DNA of 60,000 nucleotides from Bolinopsis microptera. Taxonomy: Eukaryota > Ctenophora > Tentaculata > Lobata > Bolinopsidae. The DNA is taken from contig NC_087076.1 of NCBI RefSeq assembly GCF_026151205.1, positions 6,860,902 to 6,920,901 on the forward strand, given 5' to 3'. Position 1 is the first letter of the stretch. Every line of letters starts with the position of its first letter. Both the position numbers and the translations under genes were made by a program. Below the pieces are notes generated by a model. It had not been told where the DNA came from, did no database searches, and saw nothing but the letters and a program-made list of their open reading frames with translations. Positions 13,004-26,600 of the stretch are shown here, piece by piece.

Positions 13004-16000
13004 TGCTTGTAATAGCTCCAGCTCCGGACTGCTTACTTAAAAAGTGCACGAACTCATCAAACTCCAACGCCCCCGATTGTTTCACATCAAACCGCCTAAT
13101 CTGTTCAGAAACCAGCCGTTTAGACATGGGCCTGCCTATCATCTTCAAACAGGACGTGATCTCATCTGGGGACAGTCTGTAGTCCTGACTAATGTCTATC
13201 TTACAGAAAGCAGTGAACAGTTCGTCTAGTTCTGTGCGGCTGATTTGGGGGTGAAGTCGGGTGAGGAGATCGTAGTTTGGTGAGGCTGTCTCCGCTGTGT
13301 ACACCAAACCTGTTGAGTAGTTAGCTTCATTCATATAGTAAAGGCTTGAATAGTGAGGAAACTTGGTTATGCCATACACACCAAGTATTTGTGACAAACC
13401 TTAGGTATGGCAATCCGATTATGGCATAGATCCAGAAGTATTACTACACTTCTCGATCTTTCATTTCAAATTTTATGTTCACTAAGATTGTATTTTAACA
13501 AAACAGAAACCAAACCTCCTCGCTCAATTGACCGGAATTTGTCCTCGACTTTCTGCGCGTACACCACGGACCTACAGTCTGCTCCAAGTAGAACTCCTGA
13601 GAACGATCTGAAACAAGAATAATATATAGAAATATATATAATATATAGTGTGTACAGCGTGGCAAGGCCACTAGCATGCAAGCTGTTAAAAGTAGTACGA
13701 TGTTGTGTCAACGATTGTGATATTACATTCGACCTACGTCAGTATAAATGAGTTAAAATAGTTATGACTTATTTTGTAATGTGTTGTGGTGGACAAACTG
13801 ATGTAATATAATAATTATAAGTCAACACAGGATATCAAATTTCTAGCTGCTCTTTCGTCGACAATGATGAGGTATAAATATATTCAAATGGTAACTGATC
13901 AAAACTGTTACGGTAACCATAGCAACAGTTTTGGTTGATTGTTGAAAAGATGTGAAGTTATCCCTTGTACAATGTACTAATGTACCTGTTATCGCCAGAC
14001 ATCATAGCTTTGATGCCCAAAACAAGGTCGTAAGTCTTAGGATTAACGAAGTACAGTAGAAGTCGAGTTCCACAAACTATCGACTGAGGACTCAGCCGTG
14101 CTACCGGTTTGCCGGACTCCTCTTGGAGGACTCCACTTGGGACTCTTCTGATATACTCCAACGCAACTTTGCTCTTAAGTTTCCTCCCAACAGTATCCGT
14201 GATAGAAACAAGCCAGGAACCGTTAATATCACAGATATTAGACCTGGTCTTGGAGAGCTGGAGACGATCTAGCAGCACTTTCAGAGGGTCCAGGTACAAT
14301 AGCTCAAACTGACCTACATTCTCCGGATCCACGTCAGAGGAAGCAGGCCGGAAGTCAATCCAAGTAGACTGGCTGGTTTCGTGGCTTATCTGATGGGGAG
14401 GGTAGGAGGGCTTGTAGGTGGACTTTACCAGTGGGCGTGGCTTGCTCTGGTCTGTGTGTGGCAGGACTAGTGGTATTATCAGTTTGCCTGAGTCGAATGC
14501 TAAGCTGATCTCCTTGGTGCACATCTCTGATTTGAGGTATTCTTCGGAGAGCAGGCACAGTTCGCATTTAGCTAGTCGAATAGCGGAGGTGATGTCTGAA
14601 CTCCAGTTAGCTCCGATTTCCATCCGCTGGTCCCTCCAGCACAGCACCTGAAATGTTGTTAAATTTCACAAAATATTGTAGATATGTTTAAATAATGAGC
14701 TTTAAGAAGTAAAGAAACTTGTGCAACAACAGCATAACGGATAAAGAACAAGCACCCCAACTGATGCATAACAAATAATTTGTTATTAACAATTGTATAA
14801 CTTCCTAATAGTATATTACCTCGTTGTTCTCCAAGTACATTTGAAGGAGGTCAGCCCAACCACTATCCGTACTTCTGTAAGTAATCATTACATCGTATAT
14901 TGATGAGTGGAACTGTAGTGCTTCCTCTTCTAGACTCATTGTTCCTCTCAACAAACAGTTCTCGTCAATAATGAAGAATTCTCGTCTGGTTCTAGCCCCG
15001 TATTTAATATCAAACTCGTAGCGGGAGATTGAAAGATGCGACAGATTTGTCTCCAGCATTTTCCTACGACCCACAAAACTATAATTCTCAATCTTCCCCA
15101 TGATATCATGAGTGCTCTTACAATAAGCTTCAAACGCATCCTGTCCTTCTATCACAGACTCGGTATGCAGCTCTTTATACGACACGTAATCCACATCATT
15201 GAACGCTACAATGTACCTCTCAATAAAATCCAGCACATAAGCCTCACAACTCACTCCAATCTTGTCGGCTTCATCAAGTTTCTGAAACCGAGTCTGCAAA
15301 TAATCGTACACGTACGACAAACACCTGGTATTGGCCAGGGAAGCGTACTCAAAACAGATCAGGCTGGATCCTGACATTGATTTCTGGATAACACCGACCA
15401 TGGTGCTGAGAACTGGCTTCCTGTTGACACACCTGGGTATGGTACAGTAGAACCTACTCCCGTAGAACACCCCGGGCAGGATGTAGTTCCTGTAGTAAAC
15501 GTCCACTGAGTGTTGTCCTGTTTTTACAATACCTAACATTTGGTTCTGCTCTTTTACCGTGTATATGCCACTGATTTCATCTATTTCGAGTGTCAAGGTG
15601 ATTTCCATTTGGATGTTTTGAACTCTGTTGATGTAAGTTCCCTGCATGGTTTGACCATCTCTCTCAATAACCAACTCATATTTAGAATCTTCGTTATCAA
15701 ATGTAAAGGTGCTTTCTTCATTGTTTACATGTCCTTTGAATTGCTTTGAAGAAACAAAATCATTGATTCCAACAACCCTCCCAGAAACACCGTCAGTTAA
15801 AATATAGAGAAGTTTGGGAAAAGTGAGGTGTTTGACTTTCCCTTTCCTGGCGTCAGCAGCGGCCTCGTTGTATCCACTCTTGAAGTCAACTTTACTGAAT
15901 GTTCTAACGGACCACATTCCCGATAGAAAGTAGACGGGAGGCTTGTAATTACTCTTAACTTCCTTGACAAGTGTTTTGAAGAGTAACGAGTTTGGATCTA

Positions 16001-18176
16001 GTGTCATTTTGCCTGTTTGTTTCAGTCTAGCAAGACAACTTAGTAGAGTTTCTTTCAGGTTCAGATCTTTCCAGAACTTGTCGTTGAATATATTTCGTCG
16101 GGCATCATTTGCTATGATAAAGAATGGGACGTCTTTAACTGAGATCTTTTTGGCGGTTTCAACGAGGTCAGTATTATCACGGACATGAGCTGACAGGATG
16201 AAGCAAACACTTCGAGCAGAATCCAAATCATTTGCATCACAGGAGATAGGGCCGACTCCCGCTTTCAGAAGATTATATTTCAGTTCTTTCAAGACTTCCT
16301 TATCCTCATCAGCTCCTACGATTAGTACGGGGAAATCTTCAGGTTTTGGAGGAACGTAAGTGAAAGAGTTGATGACGGAGGTGCGCAAGGACCGTTGTTG
16401 AGCGTCAGCTACAAGCTGTAAAAACATTTCAGTGTTCATTGTGTCCACTTGAACAGTCTCCCCAACCATCTCACGTTTAGCGTAGAACTTCGTCTTGGGA
16501 ATTACTGTCACACCGTTTTTACACTTGAAGAAAGAGCCACTAGCCTCAGTGGACCTGTTTCCAGCGTTAAACACTCCCTCGTAGGTTATACAGGAGTTGG
16601 GAGTGTTCTGAACGTATAACCAGAACCGCCGACTAGCCGAATCAAATATCCCTGGATACATTACACCGTGGTGCCCCTTGATATCTGCTAACAGATCCCC
16701 GCCTCGCTGCTGGATGATAGTCATGTGTCCCTTCTCCCCTTTTAACTCGGAGAGGGTGTCTGTTATCTCGTAAAACCCTGAAACCCCCTCGTTTTCTTGG
16801 TCAGCTGACAGTGTACCCACACACTCGTACACTTTGTCTCCAACACATGATACCTCGCAGATCTGCCCTTCAAATCGGCTGCCTTTATAGTCCAACACTC
16901 CCTTAATCCTCAGCATTATCTGGAAATATTCCTCCTTCCACCCCTCGTTTTCTTGATTCCACGGTCCACAGTATGCACCAGTGATATCAAGGATCCTGCT
17001 GTCAGTGTTAAAGTCACCCTCAAGTACGATACCTGAGGGAGTACGGCCCCGAACCTTGCCGTCATGATCAGTGTACAAGTACAGTGTCATACATCGGTTA
17101 TCGTAGAAATTAGAGCAAAAGTCCCCACTAACAACAACCTTGCAATGCCATATACCACACACAGTACTGAGTTCCGCCAAATCAGCTTCACTTCTCTCGG
17201 TGTAACTTTTGATCTGTGAAGCCATCTCAGTGAAGCTGACCTCCGGGGAATCCACACCGATCCAGTTATACCACTTACTGTCCGCAAGGGAGTAGGCCAT
17301 GTTGTCAGGGATTCTGTTTTGTCTGAAAGCGGAACATGTTGGGTGGACTAAAACTTTAATACAAAGTTCGCCACTGTTAGCAAGTTCAGCACCTCTGGTT
17401 AGAAGACGAATGAGCGTGGCGTCGTAGGAGGCGTTGTCAGTGTAAAGGAGCAGTAATACCCTTGATTTGTGGAGTTCTTCTTCTGAGGTTGTTACTGTCA
17501 GCCCAGAAGATTCGAGAAGGATTTTTAGCCTATCAACAAAGATCTTATCAAAGTTGCAGGTGAGAAGGAAAATGTTATAATCATCGTTGAGAGGCTGTCC
17601 ACTCCATTGTGGTTTTATATAAAAGCTGTTCAAATTAGAGATTACCTCGTCCCATTTTTCAGATGTAATGATAGAATCAACTTTCTCGGACAGCTTCTCG
17701 AATCCCCCAGAATTTGTATATTTTCTAATTCCTGGTTCGGGAGAAAGTACTCGGGTATCGACTTTATCACTTTCAGTTGGGATAAACAAATTAGTTTCTT
17801 TGGTTTTTTCATTCTCTTCTTTGGGAGCCAGTGTTATCCATTCAGAAAAATAAGATTTCTTCGTTCCCTTCTTGTAACAAGTAATTTCACATTCTCCAAA
17901 TTTAGTGCACAAAACAGTTGCAGTTTTCCACTCCCCAAATAGCTCAGCTTTAACTTTGTCACCCTCGCTTGCGAAGTTGGCGTTTGCATCTTTCGGTCTG
18001 AAGAAATTGTCATCCAAATCCTTGACCTTATCTGCTGGCACTAGTTCAGCAAAGTTTTCTTTTAAGTTTTCGTATTGGATTTTGTACAAGAGCTTTGGTC
18101 CAAGTTGAGAGACCACATAGTCGAATTTTTCGTCACTTTTTATTACATCTCCGACTTTCACCTTCGTTTCTGTCAT
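12972..18176 (-). CDS. Multi-TIR protein with GxW modules, EF-hands and CaaX box, 1512 aa, four coding exons
   Basis: Exons in coding order: 18176-14820, 14647-13986, 13607-13516 and 13399-12972. All three introns are GT-AG with phases 0, 2 and 1 that join exactly. An AG acceptor at 18188-18187, 10 nt before the ATG, implies a 5'-UTR intron. Residues about 70-115 look Tudor/SH3-like. Degenerate TIR-like alpha/beta regions start near 197 (YNIFLLT) and 618 (VLIVGADE). A canonical TIR domain spans about 1092-1190 across intron 1, with YDVMITY as box 1 and SEEYLKSEMCTKE, whose Glu (about 1165) sits where NAD-cleaving TIRs have their catalytic Glu. Beta-rich modules with GIW, GMW or GSW follow each TIR. 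Two EF-hand loops follow at about 1438 (DISQDYRLSPDE) and 1474 (DVKQSGALEFDE, less canonical). The last four residues are CSIM, a farnesylation-type CaaX box. I know no named protein with this order. Confidence 0.88.
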
Positions 18177-19230
18177 TTGCTGTTAGCTGAAATTACAGTA
18201 GGACAGCACAAGATACAGCATAAAATTCAAATTATTGGCCCGTAATTGTGAACTGTCATAACTGTACTGCAGTTACTCAACGTTTACCACAGTTAAACTG
18301 TAGATAATGTTGAGTGATTTATCATTGACAAATTGACAAATAGTCTGATACTCCTGTGTGATGACTTGTCGAAGTAATTTTGGATTTTACTCTAGTAATA
18401 ACAGATAATATCGAAAGTTATAATTAAATGTTTTGATTTTATCCGGGGATTCTTTAGGGTGATGGTTTTTATTCAGTATTACTGCAAAGAGTACGTTTTA
18501 ACCAGATTACAAATTCAAATTCAAATGGACTGAAGAAAAATGTAAGTATCGCCCGAAAAGATGATGTGACCAAACATGGTCGCTTTAAGAAGATTGCCAA
18601 ATCGAAATGTACATTCTCCACATCGTCGATAACTTGCTAATTGCTATGCCGTCAAAATAGATATGAATAACAAATAAGTCAGCTTGGTCCTTTGAAAAAA
18701 ATAGAAAATGAAGACAGAACTTTAGTGCAATAAATAGCTACAAGCTTATGGCTACAACTTTAAACAGTAAACATACACGTATAATAAGCAAAATAGCGAA
18801 GCGCAATAATTTTCTAAATGAAGCTCTATCTTGTTCGAGACATTGAGCGCTCGATTCGAAAGTAGATTTTTATCGAACCTGATTCTCTAATATATTGGTG
18901 CTGGGACGCGCGCGCAACTAAAATGACATGTTATTTGGAGTCCACTTACATATTATGCTGTATACAGCTGCTTCATAATTTTACCCTTATTAAAGTTGAT
19001 TGCTATAGTGAAGAAAGCATCGCGCGCTACTTCGAAGAAATTTAATATACGAGTAACATCTGTAAAATATTTGGATCGAGTCAAATTATATTATTATTAC
19101 ATTGTGGTTGGCTATTCAGATCATATTACATTATTATACATTAACATTTTTCCTGGAGAGATGATCGAGATATTAAGGCTTGTTCCATCATACGTGGGAT
19201 CAGGTTATCAGGTACCGTTGAGCCTTTATG

Positions 19231-19295
19231 TCTGCAAACTTAATTGAAAATTCAATTGTTGCATCAATCGAATTTTCAATTAAGTTTGCGGAGAC
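19231..19295. repeat. Long hairpin (arms about 21 bp)
   Basis: TGCAAACTTAATTGAAAATT is followed 17 nt after its last C by GAATTTTCAATTAAGTTTGC, its reverse complement, and the similarity extends outward with a 2-nt offset (GTCTGC against GCGGAGAC). Origin unknown; it could be a small foldback element. Confidence 0.8.
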
Positions 19296-20540
19296 ATATT
19301 CAATATTTTTTCGAGGATTATGTCACAGAATTCTTGACATGGAAAATAGCTAGAATAAATAAATATTTAAGCAGAAATGTTTGCAGTTTGCACATTAATG
19401 CATGGCTTTTGGACCCTCTGGTCCTTGTTGTAGCTAGATATCAATCGACTGATGCTTGATATGACGCTTGAACATGAAGCAAGCGGTATAATAGAAAATT
19501 AGAATAATGAATATCATAATCATATCAAACTCCTGAACAAAGGGGGATCCGGACCCTCCCCCCTAACTTCTTAACGATGATTGTTCATTGTACTTTGGTA
19601 GACCGAGTTCTAGTTAGACCGATTATCATGTTTGATGTTGCGAATATGAAATATAAGTGAATAGTCGGACAACGCAATGCCGGCTATATAGTTGACAAAG
19701 CAAATCTTAATTTTACTGTCTACACTCTATCCAGTGTACAGTGTACATACCCATGCCTATCTGTAATGGCTTACTTGTAAAACATGAACACTAAAGATGA
19801 AATTAAGGATTAATTTCCAGATTTTGCGAATCCCACGCGTATTAATCTCGCATTTGTGGTGATTTTCATTATGTTTATAATACCTGAGGACTTCATGCAT
19901 CGTCGCTACTTCATCGTTCATCAAATTTTCTATTGATTGATCGAAATTCATGTCACTAGGCAGTAGACACATTTTAATCGAAAAGTAACACAAAATTTTA
20001 CAGAGTGGAAATTGATATCTTGGTATACAGTAACAATGGTGTTCAGCAGCGTAAAGTTTGGTTCAAATATTTGAAATGTAATATAAATGTATAATATCCA
20101 TAAACGTTTAATTTCAAATATCAAAGTTACAAATCGGTGTAATTACAACGTAAGATTGGTTCATATCAAAATGCAATTCGTGCTCAGTTTCAGCCACTAA
20201 AATTTCGATAATATTTCAATTTCTAAACAGCATCACAACGGAGTAATGCCGTATTATTATTATTAATAATATAATATTAACCATCAAATATAATAAAAAT
20301 TAAAGCACTGCCTAGATGAATAGCGAAACTTTGAATCCGCGGGATTAAAATCTGAGATCATAATCTTAGTAATTCAAATAATCATAACTTTAGGGTACCG
20401 TTCAGATATCAATATTGGAGGGAAACATATAAAAATCTGTTGTATTTTTATAAGGAGTAAGACTCCTAGTCAAGAAAATACCTATCTTACATCAGCAAAA
20501 TCGTTTCACTGTATCTACATTCTGTAAAGCGTCAAAATTC

Positions 20541-20605
20541 CAGACAATATCTAATCCAGACAATATCTAATCCAGACAATATCTAATTCCAGACAATATC
20601 TAATT
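20541..20605. repeat. Tandem repeat of CCAGACAATATCTAAT
   Basis: Four copies of a 17-19-bp unit containing CCAGACAATATCTAAT in direct order. Confidence 0.85.
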
Positions 20606-21894
20606 ATGATTATTCCGCTCCATCAATATCCATTTATGTCAGATTTCAGGCGTTTTGCTGCCAGCTATAATAATGATACAAATTCTCATCAAAATTCTAA
20701 TAACAATTACATAAACAGTTCTGAGCGGGAAATGATAACCGATCGACAATTTTGAAGAGAAAAATGTGTACTCAATTGGTACATATATGTCATTTAGTCA
20801 TTCACATCTCTGGTGTTGGCGCCAAAGATCGCATCCATATCAGTCGATGAGGGAAATCATTTCACAAGCTAACTCTAACCCTAAAATTCTCACGGGGCAA
20901 TCTGTCAGACGTTTTAACGGACGCTTCCCAGCCTATTAAAAAGCCAGCTCCTTTCCAGCCACCAGTCCCACGACCCACACGGGTTGTATTCCTCCCTCAA
21001 TAACGATAGCCCAATAAAACACCCCGTCTCGGTCATATGGTCGGCGGTTCGGTTTCGCCATTCAATAACCGACCAAAGAAGGGAAATAAAAATACTGGTG
21101 TGTATCCTGCACCACTATGCTAGGCTGCCCCGTGAGTGACTAAGGACTCTGTGACTCTCAATAATATCTAGTAAAACCTTGAGACCGTGCCCCTTTGGAA
21201 ACAGAAACAGATATATTAACATCAGGGGGTTATTTCGGGTTTTACTGAGACACTTTTCTAAAACTGTTGGATCCTCGGCCATCACACCTTCTATATTCTG
21301 TAACGTCCGTTAAAAATCCCATAAAATCTAGAAGTGCTGCAAAATGCATGCTAACACAGAGCACACTTGAGGATTCAATGCATTGAAGAAACAAATGTGA
21401 CAAGCTTTCCCGGTTTAACAACTGAAAACATAAAAAGTGTCTGCTCAATTTATGGGGCATTGGCACTTTGCCACATTAGTCAACTTGATCGGGTCCCTCT
21501 TGGGCCCAGGATTAGCTTTGCAGAAAACAGCAAGAGCCAGAGCAAGTAGGGCGGGTGAGATAAAAATGTTGTCTCACAGCACGACTAGCTGAACTGAGGT
21601 TTAACCCAATCCCCTCTTTGTCCATCAGTTATAGCACACAATTTAGTAAAATATATAAAAACATCGGTTAATATAATTCTGAGTCTTTAATTCTTTGTTC
21701 GTTTTTCAATCGAACCACATAAACAGGTTCAAAAGTTCTGGAACTTGAGGCTGAGAATGCACTGCGGATTGAACTTCATGAGAGCAATGCTTAGAGGCCG
21801 CTAGGGCACACAGAGGCGCAAATAACTAGTAACAAGTAACTCCAACAATAAGAAACAGAAGTGATAAGCTCGCTGGAACGAGCTGAGACTAATT

Positions 21895-23600
21895 TTACGT
21901 ACATCTTGTTTCTACAACAGTCTTCCGACACCGCTCACACCTCATTGCTAGACTGTCGTATACGAATTTGCATTTACAGTCATAGTTCACGTCTTTCTGG
22001 GAGTCTAGGTAAGAGCGGTCGCAACACAAATTGTTGCACGCGTCTGACTCCAGGGATGTGACGCTGCAAATGCGTCCCCTGAGTGCCGATAACTGCCGAC
22101 TGCTTCATTCGGTAAACAAAACTGATCCGGGTTGGTGGACTCCATGTAAATAAGCTCACTCTGGCGCGGCTGTATTCCGTGTAGATCGTACAGTACCCAC
22201 GTGTCATCACGTCTAGTGTCCAGCACTCTAGTGGCGTACTTGTACTTGGTTACCAAGTTAGCACCTATGGTTGTCATGGTCGGTATCCTCTGGTAACAGG
22301 TTTTTACGGTACACGAACCGGAGAGTCCCTGACACTTACATATCGTCCTCCATGTTATCTCGCACAGCCTGAAACACGGGTAATCTTATTACCCTTTTTC
22401 AAAACACCAATTCAAAATCAATAGATAAAACCCTTAACGGCTCCCCGAACGGTGAAGCAGTTAAAAGTTATTTCCAACGTCACGGTTAACCGACTTCCAA
22501 TATAAGTGGTAATCTGTGATATCGTCATTAGACCCATGGAAACGAGTAAACAAGCAACAAGTAGGATTGCCGCTTACCAGGGTGCCTGCCCGGTTGTTGT
22601 GCCGCTTTATTCTGTCTGGCATGGAGTTGGCTTGGTGCGGGCTGTCTACAAACCTCTTTGTTTTGTCTATAACAACTGAAATGTGGTGGGAGATCTTTAA
22701 TTAATGTGGTATTAACTGCAGCCACGCCTAAACAATATTGGGCATATCAATCATCACAATACAAATAGATTAATGGTTAGATTGATGTTTAAACTTTACA
22801 TCTGAAATTCTCCCACAACAACCGACAGTAAATCAGATTATGGCACAGTCGATTAGAGCAGGTATTACAGAGTTTAAAACCCACCATTGTCGACTGCATC
22901 AGAACAGCCGCCCCAAGTCCAGTCTGGCTGCGGATCCGGCACATCATTCATCTCCCCTACACCCCACACATGTAGATATCACCCATCAGAACAGGCGTCC
23001 ACTACGCCCACCATCGCGCTAGCAGACATCAAGGCGTAGATAAACCCAGTCTCACTCAGATCTGAAACATTTGATTGTCGGTAAACCCGGTAAAAGTGTG
23101 TCGGTAAAGGACTTGTAAATGTCGGGAAACCTGTGAGATGGTAACTCTTTTAATAGTGACATAATATTGATAATAGGTTTGTTGGGTGAATGAATAATGA
23201 ACTGTTCTCTGTCGGTACTCTTTGCGGGATCGTATCGGGACTTCAAGGAACAGTTCCGCGTCGGTAACTCTAAACTGTAAACAAGGATATCATCTCTCCA
23301 ATATAAGGCTCCATATCAGTGTCATTATACGTATTATGTAAGACTAACAAATTCGTTACTACATTTATCTAAGATCATCCTTTATCCCAGATATCGTATG
23401 TCTATCAGACCAGTACAGCGACCCCTCCTTTGTTGGAAGTATGATTGTTTAGTCTGATTGTGAAGGCTGGAGGCGGGATTTTAGTAGAACAGACTGCCAA
23501 ATCAGTCGCTGATAAGCAGTTACCTCGAGAAGCAATAACCATAGCCGTAATAATCGCTTTCAGGTTGTCACAGAGGCTCTGCAATCTGCTGGCGTCGTGT
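21895..23600 (-). CDS. Wnt ligand gene, frame-disrupted in this assembly
   Basis: Wnts are secreted, lipid-modified Cys-rich ligands. Exons read on the minus strand: roughly 23600-23524 (RLQSLCDNLKAIITAMVIAS), about 23266-22885 (SETGFIYALMSA, then WTWGGCSD), 22675-22578 (RFVDSPHQANSMPDRI and HNNRAG) and 22368-21895 (AVRDNMEDD, CKCQGLSGSCTVKTC, CNNLCCDRSY, ending TRCT then TAA). CQGLSGSC carries the serine that is palmitoleoylated in Wnts. Introns between the last three exons are GT-AG with matching phase. The frame breaks about seven times, apparently always by one extra base: near 23092-23095, 22982-22984, 22962-22965, 22954-22957, 22340, 22090 and 22076-22079, mostly in T or G runs. I read this as consensus error rather than decay, but a pseudogene is possible. 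The signal-peptide exon was not found. Confidence 0.85.
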
Positions 23601-23699
23601 CAAAGGGAGTAAATAATATCTCGGCTGGCAAAGAAAGCCAAACTTTTGTCTCGGTTTAAAAAGAGAAGGGGTTCGCACTTGTTAGAAGAGAGTAATGGA

Positions 23700-26600
23700 G
23701 TATGGATCTAGGCTAATGTCTCTGAACACCAACGTCCTGGATTAACCAAATGCCGCACTTCTTTGTGCACAACGCCAAATTTTGATGTTTTGGTGCGTAA
23801 TCGAAAAAAGGGCCTAGCCTTTCGTCAAAAACCTTGGAAAATTTTCACCCCGGCCCTAGAAATTCACTCAATTAAAGTTTATTTGGTTCACGCGCGCGCG
23901 CCCCAGAATTTAAAATGCCACATTTTGCATAATTTGGAACGCGCTTTCCCGGGTAGCACAGCAAATTCTCAAAAATGAAAGGTTGCCTTTTTGCAGGGTT
24001 ACTTTAGACTTAGGGGTTTTAAAATAGGTGAAGTTACGAGAAGTCGGCTTCGGCTAAATTCCGGGTCATTTTTCCCGCCCGCATCGGGGGGGAGAAGCGT
24101 CACGAAATGACCCCCATCGTGTAAAGGGTGCCCTGTTGAGGTGAAAGGGGATGTTACCGGGGGCCCCCGGTCACTGAAGGCGGGGTGTCGATAAAAGGGG
24201 AAAATAAAAGTTTGTGTAGCCACCCCCCTGTCCAGACAATTACCCTTAGGTCAAATACCTTGAGAAAAATTAAAAAGTAAATTAGTGCCCCCTAAAAAAA
24301 GTGGCGGGATATTCGGGTCTTGGGGGAGGACGGCGAGTCCCCCCTCCCGTGAGAGAAAAAGCGGTTAATCGAGTTTGGGTTTTAGGGTGTACAGCGAACC
24401 AGATTAATTGTCTGTGTACGGGCCCCAAAGGTTCCCTCTTCAGGCCCCCCTCACTTTAAAGTTTTAACCGCAGAAATGCCACCTCAATATACGGCCTTCG
24501 GGCTCCCCCCTACCTAATTTATTTTTTTCCCTCCTACCAACAACATTCCCCCAATTTTTGGAGACACCGGGGTTTCCCAAAATTTTTAGAAAAAGGGGGG
24601 ATATTTCTTGCGAAACCCCTTTTATTTTCCCCTTGGAACAAAGGCTTATGAAACTGTGACGGAGGCACTAGATTCTCTAATCAAAACACTCAAAATAATC
24701 GCTCCCCAAATGTGTTATTATGAAGAAGAATGCCTGCATCCCGAAATTTCTTTCCCGTGCAGAAATCAAAACTTGAGGGATTTTAGTGTTTGTATCAAGT
24801 TAAAAGGAGAAGCTTGGGGTTGCCGCAAAATTACCTTAAAAAACATTTTGAGTGGCGGGGGTACGACTCTCTGATTTCTGTCATTCTACCCTTCAAGCTT
24901 CAAGCATTTGAATTGGGAAAACAAAATTTTCAAGCTGCTTAAATATGCTGGAGAGCAAAAAGTAGGTAAAATTTCAACATTTTTACCCAAAATATGCGCA
25001 ATATAAGAATGTCATGCATAACACAAAATCAAAAATTTTCAGAATGAAAATCACGCTACATTCCCCCAATAATTACAAAAAAAAATTTTATGGTGAAAAA
25101 ATTTGTGCTACCTAATGTTAGTATAAGTGTATATAATTATGAAAGTTATGTAAGTATATGTTAATATATTTAAGTACTGGAAGTGTGTGGATGAAAGGAA
25201 TTTAGTATTCTATCAAAGTGTAATTGGGTCTAAATATGATGTAATGGTTTAATAGGGAAACCCAGTATTGTTATTACACATTTTTTTATTACACATTTTA
25301 TTTTTTTTTCCCCTTTTTATTGGGTTTATTACACATTTTTACAACTCAGCAAAGTGACCCAAAATTCTTTTACACAATACACAAAACTTATTTAAATTGG
25401 GGTGAGAAAGGCCCAAAGGGAGGGGGCTGGCGACGGAGGCATGCAATTTGATCGGGTGAAGGACAGAAAAGGTACAGAGCAGAAAAACAGAGCCGAGACT
25501 TCTGAAATTTTTGGTGTCCCAGGACCAGGTCCACTTTTTGCTCAGACAGTCTGCATGAAATAGTGGTTTGACCCCCGAATGTGTCCAAACCCCCCCCGGG
25601 CCAGACTCCAAAACTTTGAAACTAAGAGGGGGAAATATTTGGCGGGGGTAAAACCACAATTTTGGGAATGAGAATTGAGCACATGTGTTTTGGGACGAAT
25701 TGCAGTAGGGGCAAAAATATATTATAAATGGCAAAAACGTTTAAGTGATTCAATTAAAACCACCCCAAAAAACCCTTTGGGGATTTTTGAAAGAAGCGAA
25801 TTCGATTGAAAAGTAGTGTGATGGCAAGATAAAATTTTCCCGCAAAAAAACAAATTTATTCCGAAAAATTGATGTCGATAGTTCTGAAAAGTGCTACTAG
25901 ATTTGTAAAAAACAAATAAAAATAAAATTTGGGAATGGTGCCTGCCCCCCCCACAGTACATAATGTTAATCCATCAAACACTCCCAAATGACTTCTTTCC
26001 CCAAGTTCGGCAGGACCCAAAAAAGGGAAAATTATCCCAGCCTGCTAATTATAAAAAAGCAGATATTAGCTGTTACATAATTTTGAGCTATAATCACCAA
26101 TATCATCCAGAAAACAGCCCCCCCCCCCCCCCCCCCCCCAGTCTTGCAAACCTTCCACGTCTGTAGCCCAGTTAAAAGTTGTGTTTTAAAAAAGTTAACA
26201 TTAAACACATTAGGGGGACGGCGCATTTCAAAGTCTCAAGTTTTTTAACCCTCCCCTACAACCTCTTAGTTTTACAGACTGTTCCTAGAACCATCCGCAG
26301 GTGAAAATATGTGTGCCGTAACGAATAACAAGACATTTTTCATGTTTCCCTGTCGTATTTAGAGAGAATGGCAGGGCCTATTTGGTATACTTAAATTTAG
26401 ATATCCGGGTGTATGTTGACCATACTCCAAAAATACAGCTCCAAGTTCATATGTTTAGTTTTTAAAATGATTTGTAGATGTTCTAAAATTATGTAACACT
26501 AACCCCCCACTTTGACCTATTAGGAAGAAAACAGTGTTATAAGAATTGCTGCAGCTAAAAGTAGCACCACATTGTCAATTTTGGGGGTTTAAACAGTAAA

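Larger units (their letters stand above)
18190..21890. other. Intergenic region upstream of the TIR gene and downstream of Wnt
   Basis: No supported exon. It should hold the TIR gene promoter and 5'-UTR exon near 18.2-18.9 kb and the Wnt 3' UTR near 21.5-21.9 kb, but no clear core promoter motif was seen. A strong inverted repeat lies at 19231-19295 and a four-copy tandem repeat at 20541-20605. Confidence 0.5.

Noticed and set aside
20940-21060. Possible tRNA-like head (TAGCCCAATAAA, then GGTTCGGTTTCGCC)
   Set aside because: A and B boxes are both weak and no cloverleaf could be folded convincingly.
25339-25734. 131-codon minus-strand frame
   Set aside because: No recognisable motif, low-quality block, no splice or neighbour support.
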